From the NCBI RefSeq assembly GCF_914767665.1, contig NC_059505.1, forward strand, positions 23,557,506 to 23,621,505: a DNA stretch of 64,000 bases. Reading direction: 5' to 3'. This document shows positions 54,668 to 64,000 of the stretch, piece after piece. A program made the translations under genes and the position numbers. The notes beneath the pieces were generated by a model. The model was not told the DNA's origin, made no database searches, and saw only the letters and a program-made list of their open reading frames with translations. The DNA comes from Harmonia axyridis (lineage: Eukaryota; Arthropoda; Insecta; Coleoptera; Coccinellidae). The number at the start of each line of letters is the position of its first letter. The first letter of the stretch is position 1.

Positions 54668-55133
54668 TTCTTGTTGTAGTTTCTTTCATGCTGCATCGTG
54701 TCTCTCTTTATATTAATTTCCTGCAAACATTTGACATCTTTCCGTGACATGTTGAATTGTCTCATTCGTTGGACACCCATATCGACATCATCAGAAATAG
54801 TTCGACCCTTTTAGCTCATATCTAGAAACGGAAGGTTTTCTTTCAGCCATCCAAGATCTTGGATCTGTTTAGTAGTTATATTCGCCGTAAAAAGTTCGAT
54901 ATTTGTTCTCCAGTTTCGTTTAATGGTTTTGCTTTCGTTTTAACGACTTCGATGAACTTCTGGGAGATGAAATCACGTATTTTGTCAAGATAACGTGGAT
55001 ATTGAATGAACAAATGAGCGAAGTGGGAGTGAATAAACGATTTGCTCGGATGCTCTTTATTCGGTAATTGCGGCTCGGTGATTGGCGGATTCGCTGCATC
55101 TTGAAGAGCTTTTTGTTTTTGACGGGCTCTTCA

Positions 55134-56001
55134 GTCCCATGTGGTCCCCCTGGTTCTTGGTGAACTTCTGGTCCTCTTACATGTCATCCTTGGACCTGTC
55201 CGTCACCTCCTAGGACCCCCGTCTTTGCAGTATCAAAAAAGAACAGCTTCTTGCATTATATTACATATATCATCACATCAGGAGTGCCCCAGGGTAGTCA
55301 TCTGGGACCGAAGTTAGTCCTTACATTTATTAATGATATTGGTTTCGCGATCCTTTTATTAGCCGATGACCTGAATCTTTTCATCTCGGTTAAGTCCATT
55401 TAAGACATTATTTGTTTGCACTACGATTTGGAGGCATTGGAGAGATGGTGTGCTGAGAACTGCTTGTCTTTGAATATTTTGAATTTGTCGAATTTCGCAA
55501 TATCTCCCTCGACCGGCAATATATCCGGCAATAATGAATCAGTTCACGAGTGAATCAATTACCTCGTGGTGTCAATGAAAAACTTTATGAAAAATAGTGA
55601 AACTCAAGATGATATGGATATTTATTGGGATACAACTTTCGTCTTGTTATAGGAGGACAAAAAATAAAATTTACCGGAAAACCACCAACAATATCAGATG
55701 AAGAAAAAACACATCATAACGAAACAAATTGAGACAATTTTAAAGGAGAATGTGTGTTGAAATAGTGCCTCGATGATCGAAAAGTAGAAAGACTCACTTG
55801 CAGCACGATGAGGGGCAGATGAGGCATTGGAAGTTTTTTTTTCACGTCAGAAATTCTCACCTAAGAATTTTCATTTTGTTAATTTGGGTATTGAATAAGT
55901 ATCTTAAGTTATGTCTGCATATCTGCTTGCAGTAATTTCTTGTTCAGATCTGTTTAGTAGTTATGTTCACCGTAGAAAGTTAGATATTCGTGCTACAGTT
56001 T
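55134..56001 (-). pseudogene. R4 LINE remnants, array unit 3
   Basis: Only the R4 3' part (55262-55134) and its 5' stub (56001-55915) remain; the central zinc/endonuclease part is replaced by about 650 bp of other sequence, including the plus-strand LINE RT at 55265-55500. Confidence 0.7.
55265..55500 (+). pseudogene. LINE reverse transcriptase fragment in array unit 3
   Basis: A plus-strand frame reads ITSGVPQGSHLGPKLVLTFINDI, then LLADDLNLFISV (motif C, Asp pair), then LEALERWCAENCLSLNI. Motifs B and C plus the W-C-x-x-N-x-L segment identify a CR1/Jockey-type RT. Short deletion between motif B and C. Confidence 0.8.
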
Positions 56002-56214
56002 CGTTTAAAGGTTTTGCATTCGACCTTGATGAACGTCTGGGTGATGAAATCACGTATTTTGTCAAGATTGCGTGGATATTGAATGAACAAATGAGCGGAG
56101 TGGGAGTGAAATAACGATTTGCTCGGATGCTCTTTATTCGGTAATTGCGGCTCGGATATTAGCGGATTCGCGGCAACTAGAAGGGCTTTTTGTTTTTGAC
56201 GGGCTCTTCAGAAA

Positions 56215-57150
56215 CGTGCGATGAGAGATTGTCCCATAATTTCGTGGAAACTGGTGGTAGGGACAGGAATATTGGCTTGAGTGCCGTTTTCGGAAAATAA
56301 CCGCGCTCGATAACATCGACTAAATAACAAAATTCTGCTTTATAACTCAAATGAAGTACAATGACTACTACTTCAATTTGGCAGGCGTAACTTTCGTTAG
56401 TTTGAATCCATCTAACTGGCAGGGCCGGCGCGAGTGATTTTTGCGCCTGAAGCGAAGACACATCAGTAAAAACATGACCTCCCTCAGAACAACCCCCCAA
56501 AAAAATACAGCACCTGCTCCGATGATAAAACAGAACATTCTTCTCCCAATGAAGAATTTTGCAATCGCGCGTGACAAAAATTAAATTCTAGTGAATGAAG
56601 AATATTGAAAAGCTGTGTTTTCAAGGTTTTCGAATAAAATAAGTTAGCGCAACCGAAGAAATACATATACATAATATCAAAATAAACATATTACACTGTA
56701 AACATGAATAAACCAACTATTGTACATAGAATTATTTGAAGTTTCAGAAGTTTATACTTCTGAAGTTAGACCGGTACGTCGATACCCTCGACCTGACAGA
56801 CAGTGAAATCTTTCTCCCCAAAGAGTATAAAAATACAGTGTGGTCCAGATTTTAGTTCAATAAATTTTGCGTCTTTTCATGAAAAAAGTTCATATGAATA
56901 TTTTCCTTACAAGCTCCGTTTTAGAGATGCAGGGTGTTAATGTTTGAAAAAAATAAAAAATTAGACAATTGTCAAACAATAACAATTTTTTGTGAATATT
57001 TTTCATTGTATGAGTGTCTGACAAATGTCTATTTTGAAGTGAATTCCATCTGAAAGCGTTATAAAACTACTACTAATGGGAAAATTTGAAAAATTGATAT
57101 TTGTAGATTTTCGTGGATAGTATTTGCTTTGTACTCTAAAATGGTACATT
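56215..57150. other. right flank of the array; no gene, one hAT-like left end
   Basis: 56211 onward continues from the fourth repeat without R4 sequence, so it is native flank. CAGGGCCGGCGCGAGTGATT at 56420 is a hAT-like left terminus (CAGGGCCGGCGC), but no right end is found. The rest is unrecognised. Confidence 0.4.
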
Positions 57151-57152
57151 CT

Positions 57153-57240
57153 ATGAAAAAAGGCGAATTCTTGCCGAAACGTCGAAAATATCCGACCGCA
57201 CAGATGATGGAAATAGCCCAATAAACTATTTAACAAAATG
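57153..57240 (+). other. Penelope-type tail
   Basis: GGCGAATTCTTGCCGAAACG (57162-57181) followed by CGCACAGATGATGGAAATAG (57188 onward) matches the minus-strand segment at 31060-31170. No CUGANGA is intact here. Confidence 0.45.
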
Positions 57241-57244
57241 AGCA

Positions 57245-57475
57245 ATATTCACAAGGTGTTCATGATTATCTGTATTTGGATGACGTTGTTACTTCAGAGA
57301 TTACCACAGACGAAGATATTGTTCAACATTACAGAACTGAGTCAGAATTCGTACAAATCAATGACAAAGATGGCAATGAATATGATATGATGAATGAATA
57401 TTTGTAACAACTTCCTTCTAATAAGTCGATTGCAAATTCATTGAACATCTCTTGTCATTATTGAAAACAAACGAA
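57245..57475 (+). pseudogene. possible pogo/Tigger transposase C-terminus
   Basis: The frame reads YLDDVVTSEITTDEDIVQHYRTE, then N-S-L-N-I-S after a stop. A D-x-x-v-x-T-x-x-x-T-D-E-D-I-V segment is common at the C-terminus of Tigger-type proteins. No other part is seen. Confidence 0.4.
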
Positions 57476-57619
57476 CATACAACCAACTCTCTTCATAACG
57501 GTTTGAACAACACTGAAGCTTTATTCGAATACAAAAATGAGAATTCCTTCGTCAGTTCCCAATGGCCAAATTTTTTGAATTGAAATAAACGCTGGGTATC
57601 TGTTTTTGTCAACATAATT

Positions 57620-60600
57620 CCTCTTATGTGACTTTGAACTACAGTGTTGCAAAAATACAATCTAATATACATCAAACTAATATTTCTCTCTATGAAAAAA
57701 ATACTTCGAAGACTGATTTAAGTAAAGGTAGATCCAAAAATGGAAAAATTATTGATAAAAAAATGGTGAATTCTGCAATAGAGTTTGCTCAACAAGTAAC
57801 AATTGAACAGCTGCAAACTATTGATGTGGACAGTCAAAACAATGCGCCATCTGAGTTTAAATGGCAGCATGTCAAAAAACGAAGCAAACAAAGAAATAAA
57901 AATGTTGTCATGGGTAATGCTTCATTCAGTTCAGGAGTAAAAACTGTTCCTAAGCTCAGTTATCTACATGTGTCTAGGCTTCATCCAACAACTAAGCCAG
58001 ATGATCTGAAGAATTTGCTTTTCAAGTAATTTCCTGAGGTTGAAGTTGAGCCCCTTCAATCTAAACATCCTCAAATCTACTCTCCTATGAAAGTTGTTAT
58101 ATATCAGGAACATTTCAAGGATGCCTGGCGTAAAGAAATCTGGCCCCAAGGGTCTCTAGTATCTAAATATTGTTTATTCAAGAAGAAGGCACCCCCAGTA
58201 GAAGTAGGTGCTCCTCAAGAAAGAAGGGACTAAACCTATCAAGTTCTTTATCGCTTGTTTTGCAGAATGTGCAGTGTCTTCGCGCCGCATTTAATAAATT
58301 GAATTTATTAGCTTTTGAACATGAAGTCGATATCCTAATGATTGTTGAACACTGGAAATTCTTAGAGGAAATAAAATTATATCAGATTGGGGCTATAAAT
58401 TGGTTTCCCAAATTTTGTCGTCAACATGGCAGGCATGGAGGTAGCGCCATTAATAATAATAGTAATAATAATGAGTAGATATATTTCAGAGAATGTTACA
58501 GTGTCATACGGATGTTAATTTGGTAACATTAAATGAAACAATGTCATATAACCAAAAACAAAACAAAAAAACCGATCATCCCCACAATGCATATACTATA
58601 CGCGCACATAGTCCTCTATAGAATAAGGCTCTAAATCAATCAACAATTCCTTAATTTTACTCATGAATACTTTCTTACTATCACACATTTTTAGGTTCTC
58701 GGGAAGTTCATTAAACAATCTAATACCCGAATAAGAAGGGTGTTTCTCCGTTATTGTGAGTCTATGTATCGGATGACTATGATATTGAATTTTCTCGTAC
58801 TATAGTTGTGCATAGAACCGCACTGCTCATAATGTTCCAAATTCTTAAACATAAAAACTGGCACTTCGTAAATGTAGAGAGCATAAACAGTGAGAATATG
58901 GTTCCTTTTGAAGACTCCTCTGCATGATTGACGGTAATCCAGACCAAATATAGTTCTGATAACCCTCTTCTGAATACGAAAAATATCCAGAGTGTTTGAG
59001 TTGACACCATAGAACATCAAACCGAACCTCATCAAGCTCTCAAAGTTGGCGAAATAAAAAATCTTGAGTGAATTCACTTCTAAGTATCGACCTATTATTC
59101 TCAAACTATATGCGACAGAATTCAATTTCTTTCCCAAACCAATTATATGGTGGTGCCAATTCATGTGTTCATCTATGGAGATGCCTAGAAACTTATTAGT
59201 ACGATCAGTGTTCAGATCTCTATTCAACAACCTTACAGTGGTTGGTGTCTCCATTCTCTGTTGTGGTGTTCTGAACAGTATCAGCTTAGTTTTATCTGGG
59301 TTCAAAACCAAGCCATTCCTTTCAAACCATTGCTCCACTCTATTCAATCACATAGAAGCAGTACTGATCAGTTGGGAATAGTTTGAGCCAGAGACTAGCA
59401 GGTTGGTGTCATCTGCATAATTTGTGATGTGACAATTGGCCAGATTTTCAGAAACAGCTTCCCCGGTCTCAGATTTCTCACATTCAAGAGCAGTGACAAT
59501 ATCGTTCATAAAGAGAACAAATAATATGGGTCCTAACATGCTACCCTGAGCTACACCCCAGGGGTTTTCTTTTATTTCTGATTTTACAAATTTCCCATTT
59601 TGTTTCACCATAGTTCTTTGTCTCCTCCTGTTTAAGTAAGATTTGAACCAGTTCAGCACATTTCCTCGAATTCCGTATCTCTTCATTTTGATCAGTAGAG
59701 ATTCATGATTAAGTGAATCGAAAGCTTCCGACAGATCTAAGAATATACCCAGCAAAATCTCATTATCTTCAAATGACCTGACAATGTTTTTTGTGAACTC
59801 TGTTATGGCGGTTAGTACAGTTTTTCTTTTTATGTAGCCATGTTGATTGCTACTCAGTACACTGCATGAAGTCATAAAGTCAACCAGCCTACTGCACATA
59901 GCCATCTCGAAAATCTTAGAGAATGATGGCAAGATACTAATAGGTCTATAGTTTTCAAACGAACTATGGTCCCCCTTCTTGTATATAGGAACTATTATTG
60001 CTAATTTTTGTTGTTCCGGAAAAATTCCATACTTGAAGGAATTATTCATTACATAGAAAAGGACCTCAGATATGGCATTAATGCATTGCTTGATGATCTT
60101 CACCGGTATTTCGTCCGCTCCGCTGGTGTACTTATTCTTCAATTTACTTCCCATCAATTGGATTTTCTCTGTTGTTATAGGTTTCAGAAACATTGAGCGT
60201 TGGTTATAACGAATGTTACAATCAGAGACAGGTCCCACACTGTTAAATAAGCTAGGAATCACATTGAGAATAAAATCATTGTACATGTTAGCCACATTTG
60301 AAGGGTTCCCCTCAAAAAAAGAACTGTCATGGTAATCCTCACCAACAACATCTCTGTAAATTCCCCACATGCATTTCATCTTGTTATCAGATAGAGAAAT
60401 CTTCTCTCGGTAAATTTCTGAGCGCTTTCTTGCTAATAAATTGTTGTATTCTCTCTTGAATCCATGATAAATGTTTTTCGCCTCCGGACAAAACTGTTGA
60501 ACCAACTGGAGTGCAGAGAGTTTATTCCTATAATTGTCTACATCCAAACCACATACTTCATTCCTTCATTCCATTTATTGTGCAAAGTCCTTGAATGCTT

Positions 60601-61205
60601 TTGAAAGAACAGACTATGTGAAACTGAGTGTAGTTAACGTGATCGAGTGCTCAGCAATCCAAATAAACCTCAGTGAAAGTGGTTTAGTAATTGTTTGTAT
60701 TTATAGACCAAATTCAAAACCATTAGCTGATATGGATATTTTTCTTGAAAAATTTAACAGTTTACTTGTAAAATGTCGATCTGAAAATGGTAAGTTTATA
60801 ATTGCTGGTGACTTCAATATTGACGTTCTGTCATACTCCCGCGACTCTAGAGAATTTCTTTCTTTAATTGAAATGTTTAGTGTTAGCTTAAGTTTTGCAT
60901 GTGTTACTTGTACTTTATCAGGCTAATGCTTGGATAATATGTTATCCGATGTTAGCGGTATCTGTGAAACATTGCCGTACCATATCTCAGATCATGTTGC
61001 CTTGAAATTGGCAGTTCCTGATATCTTAGTTGATAAGTGTCAGATACAAAAGTTTTCTATAAGACAAATGAATGAAGAAGTTGTAAATGACTTTCTTGAA
61101 GCATTGTCAACTGTTTCATGGGATAACATCTATCATTTATCAAAAGATGTCAATACGAAGTGGTCCTCTTTCATCTCTATTTTTCAATACATTTTTAATC
61201 ATGTA
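57620..61205 (+). pseudogene. LINE A (CR1/Jockey type), split by LINE B
   Basis: Plus strand 57628-58460: end of ORF1 (FKWQHVKKRSKQRNKNVV, LSYLHVSRLHPTTKPDDLK, stop at 58027, then IWPQGS) and start of ORF2 endonuclease (LVLQNVQCL, MIVEHWKF, GRHGGSAI). After LINE B the endonuclease resumes at 60548: IVCIYRPNSKP, KFIIAGDFNID, stop at 60924, then YHISDHVAL. RT is missing because LINE C starts at about 61206. The CCATT word at both junctions of LINE B is its target duplication. Confidence 0.85.
58475..60545 (-). pseudogene. LINE B (CR1/Jockey type), 5'-truncated, RT with one stop
   Basis: Minus strand 60547-58751. Landmarks: NNLLARKRSEIY and KCMWGIYRDVVG (linker), TSGADEIPVKIIK, VPIYKKGDHSSFENYRPIS, NQHGYIKRKTVLTAI, motif A GIFLDLSEAFDSLNHE, motif B GVAQGSMLGPILF, motif C NYADDTNLL, then a TGA at about 59346-59348, and FLGISIDEHMNWHHH, YFANFESLMRFGL, SCRGVFKRN in the thumb. 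The only visible lesion inside the RT is that stop. The 3' end has an (ATT)n-type tail at about 58455-58475. Confidence 0.88.
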
Positions 61206-62288
61206 GTAATCATGTCGGCGAACAAGACGGACGGATTCGGTAGCGATGCGCGTAATAATTCTTTAAAATGCGCGTGCTCCAAAAATTCAATTGTGAAAAG
61301 TGGACTAAAGTGTAACAATTGTCCAAATATCTTTCATCGTAGATGTGCATTTAGGGTAAAAAGGTGATGCGAGGAGGAGATCACTTCTGTTCTCGCTATT
61401 ATGTCGGATGAGGCTGAATCTTTGACTGATAATTTCCAGCCAACTATTGAAATTTCTGAAGATTCTTCTGATCGTGAAGTGCTATTGAGAATAAAACACG
61501 AATTGCAGGACAAAAATCGTCTATTAGAGAAAAATTCGTCATTACTTGAATACAGAATTTCATGGTTAGAAAGTGAATTGATGGATAAGAGAACGAAAGT
61601 ATGTAGCAGATGTGAAAAAATTATCAAACAAGATAATAAACATGTAAACAACCGAGAGGCTGTGAAGGTGAGGATTCGTGACGATGATTGCAATGCGAGT
61701 GCGGCAGCTGTTAATCCTGCGCAGGTTAATGACCTGAGGGTTCACCGTGAATCTGTGTTGAGATCGTCCAATACGGAAATCCCCCAAATGAAATCTAGTC
61801 AAGAAACAAATCAGATCACAATTAAACAGGTGAAGCTGTCATGAATGTAAAATTAGGTAAAGGAATTAATCAGAGTACCATAAATTCTGAAGTAATCAAT
61901 GAAAGTGATTGGAAAACTGTTCCTCTAAAAAAGGCAAAAAGGAAAAATCGTCCTGCTTTGGTTATCGGAATGTGTTCGGAACCAACAACTGTTCAAAGTA
62001 TTGAAAAATTTAAAGCCTTTCATGTTTCTAGGCTGAACCCTTCCACCACTGTTGAAGAGCTCCAGACATTTCTTGTACAAAAATTCAAAAATGTGAAATG
62101 CGAGATCCTCAAATCACGTTATCCGGAGATCTACGCATCCTTCAAGGTTCTCGTACCTGTCAGTGAATTTGAGAAAGTACAGGATGCTAAAAATAGGCCG
62201 AAGAATGCTTGTGTTAATTATTTTTTCCGGAGCCAGATAATAATTCTAAACAAAAAATCTCACATTATTTCAAGATTCTTCATATAAA
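61206..62288 (+). pseudogene. LINE C ORF1 (PHD, coiled coil, gag-like)
   Basis: Frame 61214-61366: PHD-like cysteines (CACSKNSIVKSGLKCNNC, FHRRC), stopping at a TGA at 61365. After a shift, 61401-61844 holds a coiled coil (HELQDKNRLLEKNSSLLEYRISWLE split over the region) and a C-S-R-C motif. Frame 61841-62240 has the gag-like module (DWKTVPLKKAKRK, FHVSRLNPSTTVEELQTFL, SRYPEIYASFKVLVPV). The same domain order as the ORF1 at 38140. Broken by at least three frame changes. Confidence 0.8.
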
Positions 62289-62996
62289 TGTTCAATCCCT
62301 CATCAACAAGGTTGACACATTGGAGCTGCTGTTTGAGGAGGAGCGCCCTTTCGTAGTGAGTATTGTTGAGCATTGGTGTAATACTGAAAAGCTAAAGTCC
62401 ATTACTATTCATGGCTCTGTATGTGTGGCTTCCTATTGCAGACTAACCCATATAAACATGGTGGCGTTGCTATTTACACAAGGGATGATCTACTTGTGAA
62501 AGAAATAGGAATATCTAAGTTCTCTGATGAAATGCAGTTTGAGTTTTGTGGATTTACAGTGGTACAAAATGATAAAAAGTTTTGTGTAATAAGTGCCTAT
62601 AGAGTTCCAGACGGTGACTTTCTTCTTTTTCTTGACAAATTAAATTTTATTTTGCAAAGATGTATCAAACTTTCAAAGGTCTTATTTTCATGTTGTGACC
62701 TCAATATCAATTATTTGAATGGTACTTGTTCTCGAAAACAGCTGTTTGATGATTTGATTTGTTGTTTTGATTTGAAGGTTACTTCTCATGATCCGACCAG
62801 AGTCTTTACTAACATAAATAATTCAACCTCTATATCTAAAATTGATTACATTCTTACTAATGATGCTTCAAATTGTAGAGCTCGAGTTTTTGAAGGTCAC
62901 ATAGGTGATCATATAGTCTTAGCTTTGGATTATATGATGAATGAACCGGCTATTGTTGACAGCTGGACTCTGAAAGAATATCTTTCAGAAGTATAA
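62265..62996 (+). pseudogene. LINE C ORF2 endonuclease domain
   Basis: FHINVQSLINKVDTLELLF and VSIVEHWCNTE (62279-62385) lie in one frame; after a shift near 62440 the frame 62421-62996 shows NPYKHGGVAIYTRDDL, VISAYRVPDGDF, then FSCCDLNINYLNG where relatives have GDFN, and GHIGDHIVLAL in the position of SDH. The endonuclease is likely dead because the GDFN motif is altered. Confidence 0.8.
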
Positions 62997-63007
62997 CTCC
63001 TCATTAT

Positions 63008-64000
63008 TTGAATGCCTTAGTCGAATATTTGAGTAATGTAAGTTTTGATAACATATATTCACACTTTGATATTGATCACCGTTTCTCTGAGTTTGTTGAT
63101 ATAATATTATTTTCTATTGAAAGAACTTGTCCTATGAGATTTTCAAGGATATCGACACATAACAGGAAAAATTGGATCAATTCAGAAATAAAAACAGCTA
63201 GTGCTAACTTGAACAAGTTGTTCTGGTTGCACAAAAATCTCAATAACTTCGAGACTTATGAAATTCATAACAGAACCAAAATTGATTACCGGTTATTGAT
63301 GAAGCAAACTAAGTCTGACTATTATAAAAATTGTATAAATTCTTCCTCGAATAGAAATAAAGCTGTATGGAATATTGTGAACAAGGAAACCGGTCGTAAA
63401 GCGTTTTCTCGCAATAACATAGAGCTCAATCAGGCTGGTAAACTATATGAAAAGACTTATGAAGTTGCCTGTATGTTCGCTGATTATTTCAGCACTGTTG
63501 CTGAGAGTTGTCTGAGAAACCATTATGGTAATTCTCTTTCAAACGTTTGCACAACATCTGCCATGAGAGTCAGTTCTTTTTTCTTTTTTCCTGTCACTAG
63601 AGATGAAGTAATTTTGACCATCAGAACTCTCAAAAATGAAAAAAGTTCAGGTATAGATTATATATCCGTTAATGTGATGAAAAGTATTGGAGGTCTTATT
63701 GCTGATCATTTCGCCCATCTCATTAATGTTTCGGTTGATAGGGGGAAATTTCCTACTTTGTTGAAAATGGCTTCGGTAATTCCTGTTCATAACAAAGAGG
63801 ATCCTCATAATATAGCTAATTACCGCCCCATTTCAATTTTAAGCGTTTTTTCCAAAGTATTTGAGAAAATTGTGTATGGCCGGATGATTTATTTTTTGTC
63901 TCGTTTTAAAATAATAACAGACAGCCAACATGGGTTCAGAGAAGGTAGGTCCACTCAAACAGCTGCCTTTTAATTTGTCAACTTCATTTATAAAAAATAA
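63008..64000 (+). pseudogene. LINE C ORF2 reverse transcriptase, cut by the window end
   Basis: 321 codons open from 63008: FDNIYSHFDIDHRFSEFVDII, RKNWINSEIKTASANLNKLF, NRNKAVWNIVNKETG, RDEVILTIRTLKNEKSSGIDYISVNVMK, VIPVHNKEDPHNIANYRPISILSVFSKVFEKI, DSQHGFREGRSTQTA. A TAA at 63971 ends the frame just before motif A, which would lie beyond the window. The family fits LINE B and the LINE at 38111. Confidence 0.85.

Larger units (their letters stand above)
53264..54916 (-). pseudogene. R4 LINE fragment, array unit 2, split by LINE insertions
   Basis: R4 sequence occupies 54916-54286 (zinc remnant, KLELIHSEKMPYSKFQPKNI, RLHILLVDKHQKTAALIDVPIP endonuclease, ISTTGIVRKNLKRNIKQLGL) and 53391-53264 (C-terminal LSGTAKTVRNF). 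Between them lies an unrelated LINE end (53392-54285). Confidence 0.8.
51873..56210 (-). repeat. tandem array: 217-bp repeat alternating with R4 LINE fragments
   Basis: A 217-bp sequence occurs at 51873-52089, 53047-53263, 54917-55133 and 56002-56210 (the last with an 8-bp deletion). Between copies lie minus-strand R4/Dong-like fragments whose ends are the same each time: 5' end at GAGAACGAATATCGAAC-like sequence next to CAGTTTCG, and 3' end at ...CCACAAGGGCC next to TGAAGAGCCC. Shared end points imply tandem duplication of one unit, not independent insertions. Unit 1 holds a 135-bp MITE, unit 2 a LINE fragment, unit 3 another LINE fragment replacing its middle. Confidence 0.85.

Noticed and set aside
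52090..56001. Three independent R4 insertions at one hot spot
   Set aside because: Both break points are shared by the fragments, which favours tandem duplication of one unit.
1..64000. Prokaryotic features such as operons, CRISPR arrays or phage modules
   Set aside because: Introns, LINEs, Penelope-like and BEL/Pao elements show a eukaryotic nuclear sequence; no direct-repeat spacer arrays seen.

Overview
This is a eukaryotic, AT-rich window, almost certainly from an insect nuclear genome. It carries BEL/Pao and Ty3/Gypsy fragments, Penelope-like elements, CR1/Jockey-type LINEs with PHD-finger ORF1s, Tc1/mariner, pogo, hAT and Harbinger-like elements, and almost no host coding sequence. The species cannot be read from the sequence; I would guess a beetle or other holometabolous insect, with low confidence. 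There is no operon structure, Shine-Dalgarno site, CRISPR array, rRNA or convincing tRNA.

Layout. 0-12 kb: decayed fragments (Jockey-like RT end, Ty3/Gypsy gag-RT with several in-frame stops, mariner-like transposase, a Penelope-like element with GIY-YIG domain, two Tc1-like elements with related ends, a hAT fragment). 12-22 kb: the emptiest part. It holds one candidate host exon (12.6-12.85 kb, minus strand), a cluster of GATA motifs beside it, an 833-bp Harbinger-like element, a 94-nt near-perfect hairpin, a degraded LINE, a degraded BEL/Pao element and a CpG-rich island near 21 kb. 22-24 kb: an R4/Dong-like LINE with a restriction-like endonuclease. 24.6-27.7 kb: an apparently intact pogo-like transposon whose spliced transposase ends in a PHD finger; it interrupts a LINE ORF1. 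28-35 kb: mariner and Tc1 relics, the second copy of a dispersed repeat, and a 464-bp foldback element.

37.7-46.3 kb is a nested stack. One R4/Dong-like LINE (minus strand) is split by a 6.6-kb long-TIR mariner-like element (38052-44631) and by a 672-bp foldback element. The 6.6-kb element is itself split by a nearly complete 4.1-kb CR1/Jockey-type LINE and by a 1.45-kb hAT element with an 8-bp target duplication, and the hAT element holds a mariner fossil. 46.3-48.2 kb is a Penelope-like element broken by an internally deleted mariner-like element.

49216-51455 is a complete DNA transposon with CACAGGCC termini and a TTA target duplication. Its protein resembles a family I know only as uncharacterised proteins, and it is broken by two apparent single-base frameshifts. 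51.9-56.2 kb is a tandem array in which a 217-bp sequence (four copies) alternates with R4 fragments that share the same end points; each unit was later hit by a different insertion. 57.6-64 kb holds three LINEs of one general type, one inserted tail-in into another, and the last runs off the window.

Most genes here are selfish-element genes, so they do not form a pathway. The most notable items are the unclassified TIR transposon, the tandem R4 array, the intact PHD-pogo element, the nested stack, and ribozyme-like cores at element ends.
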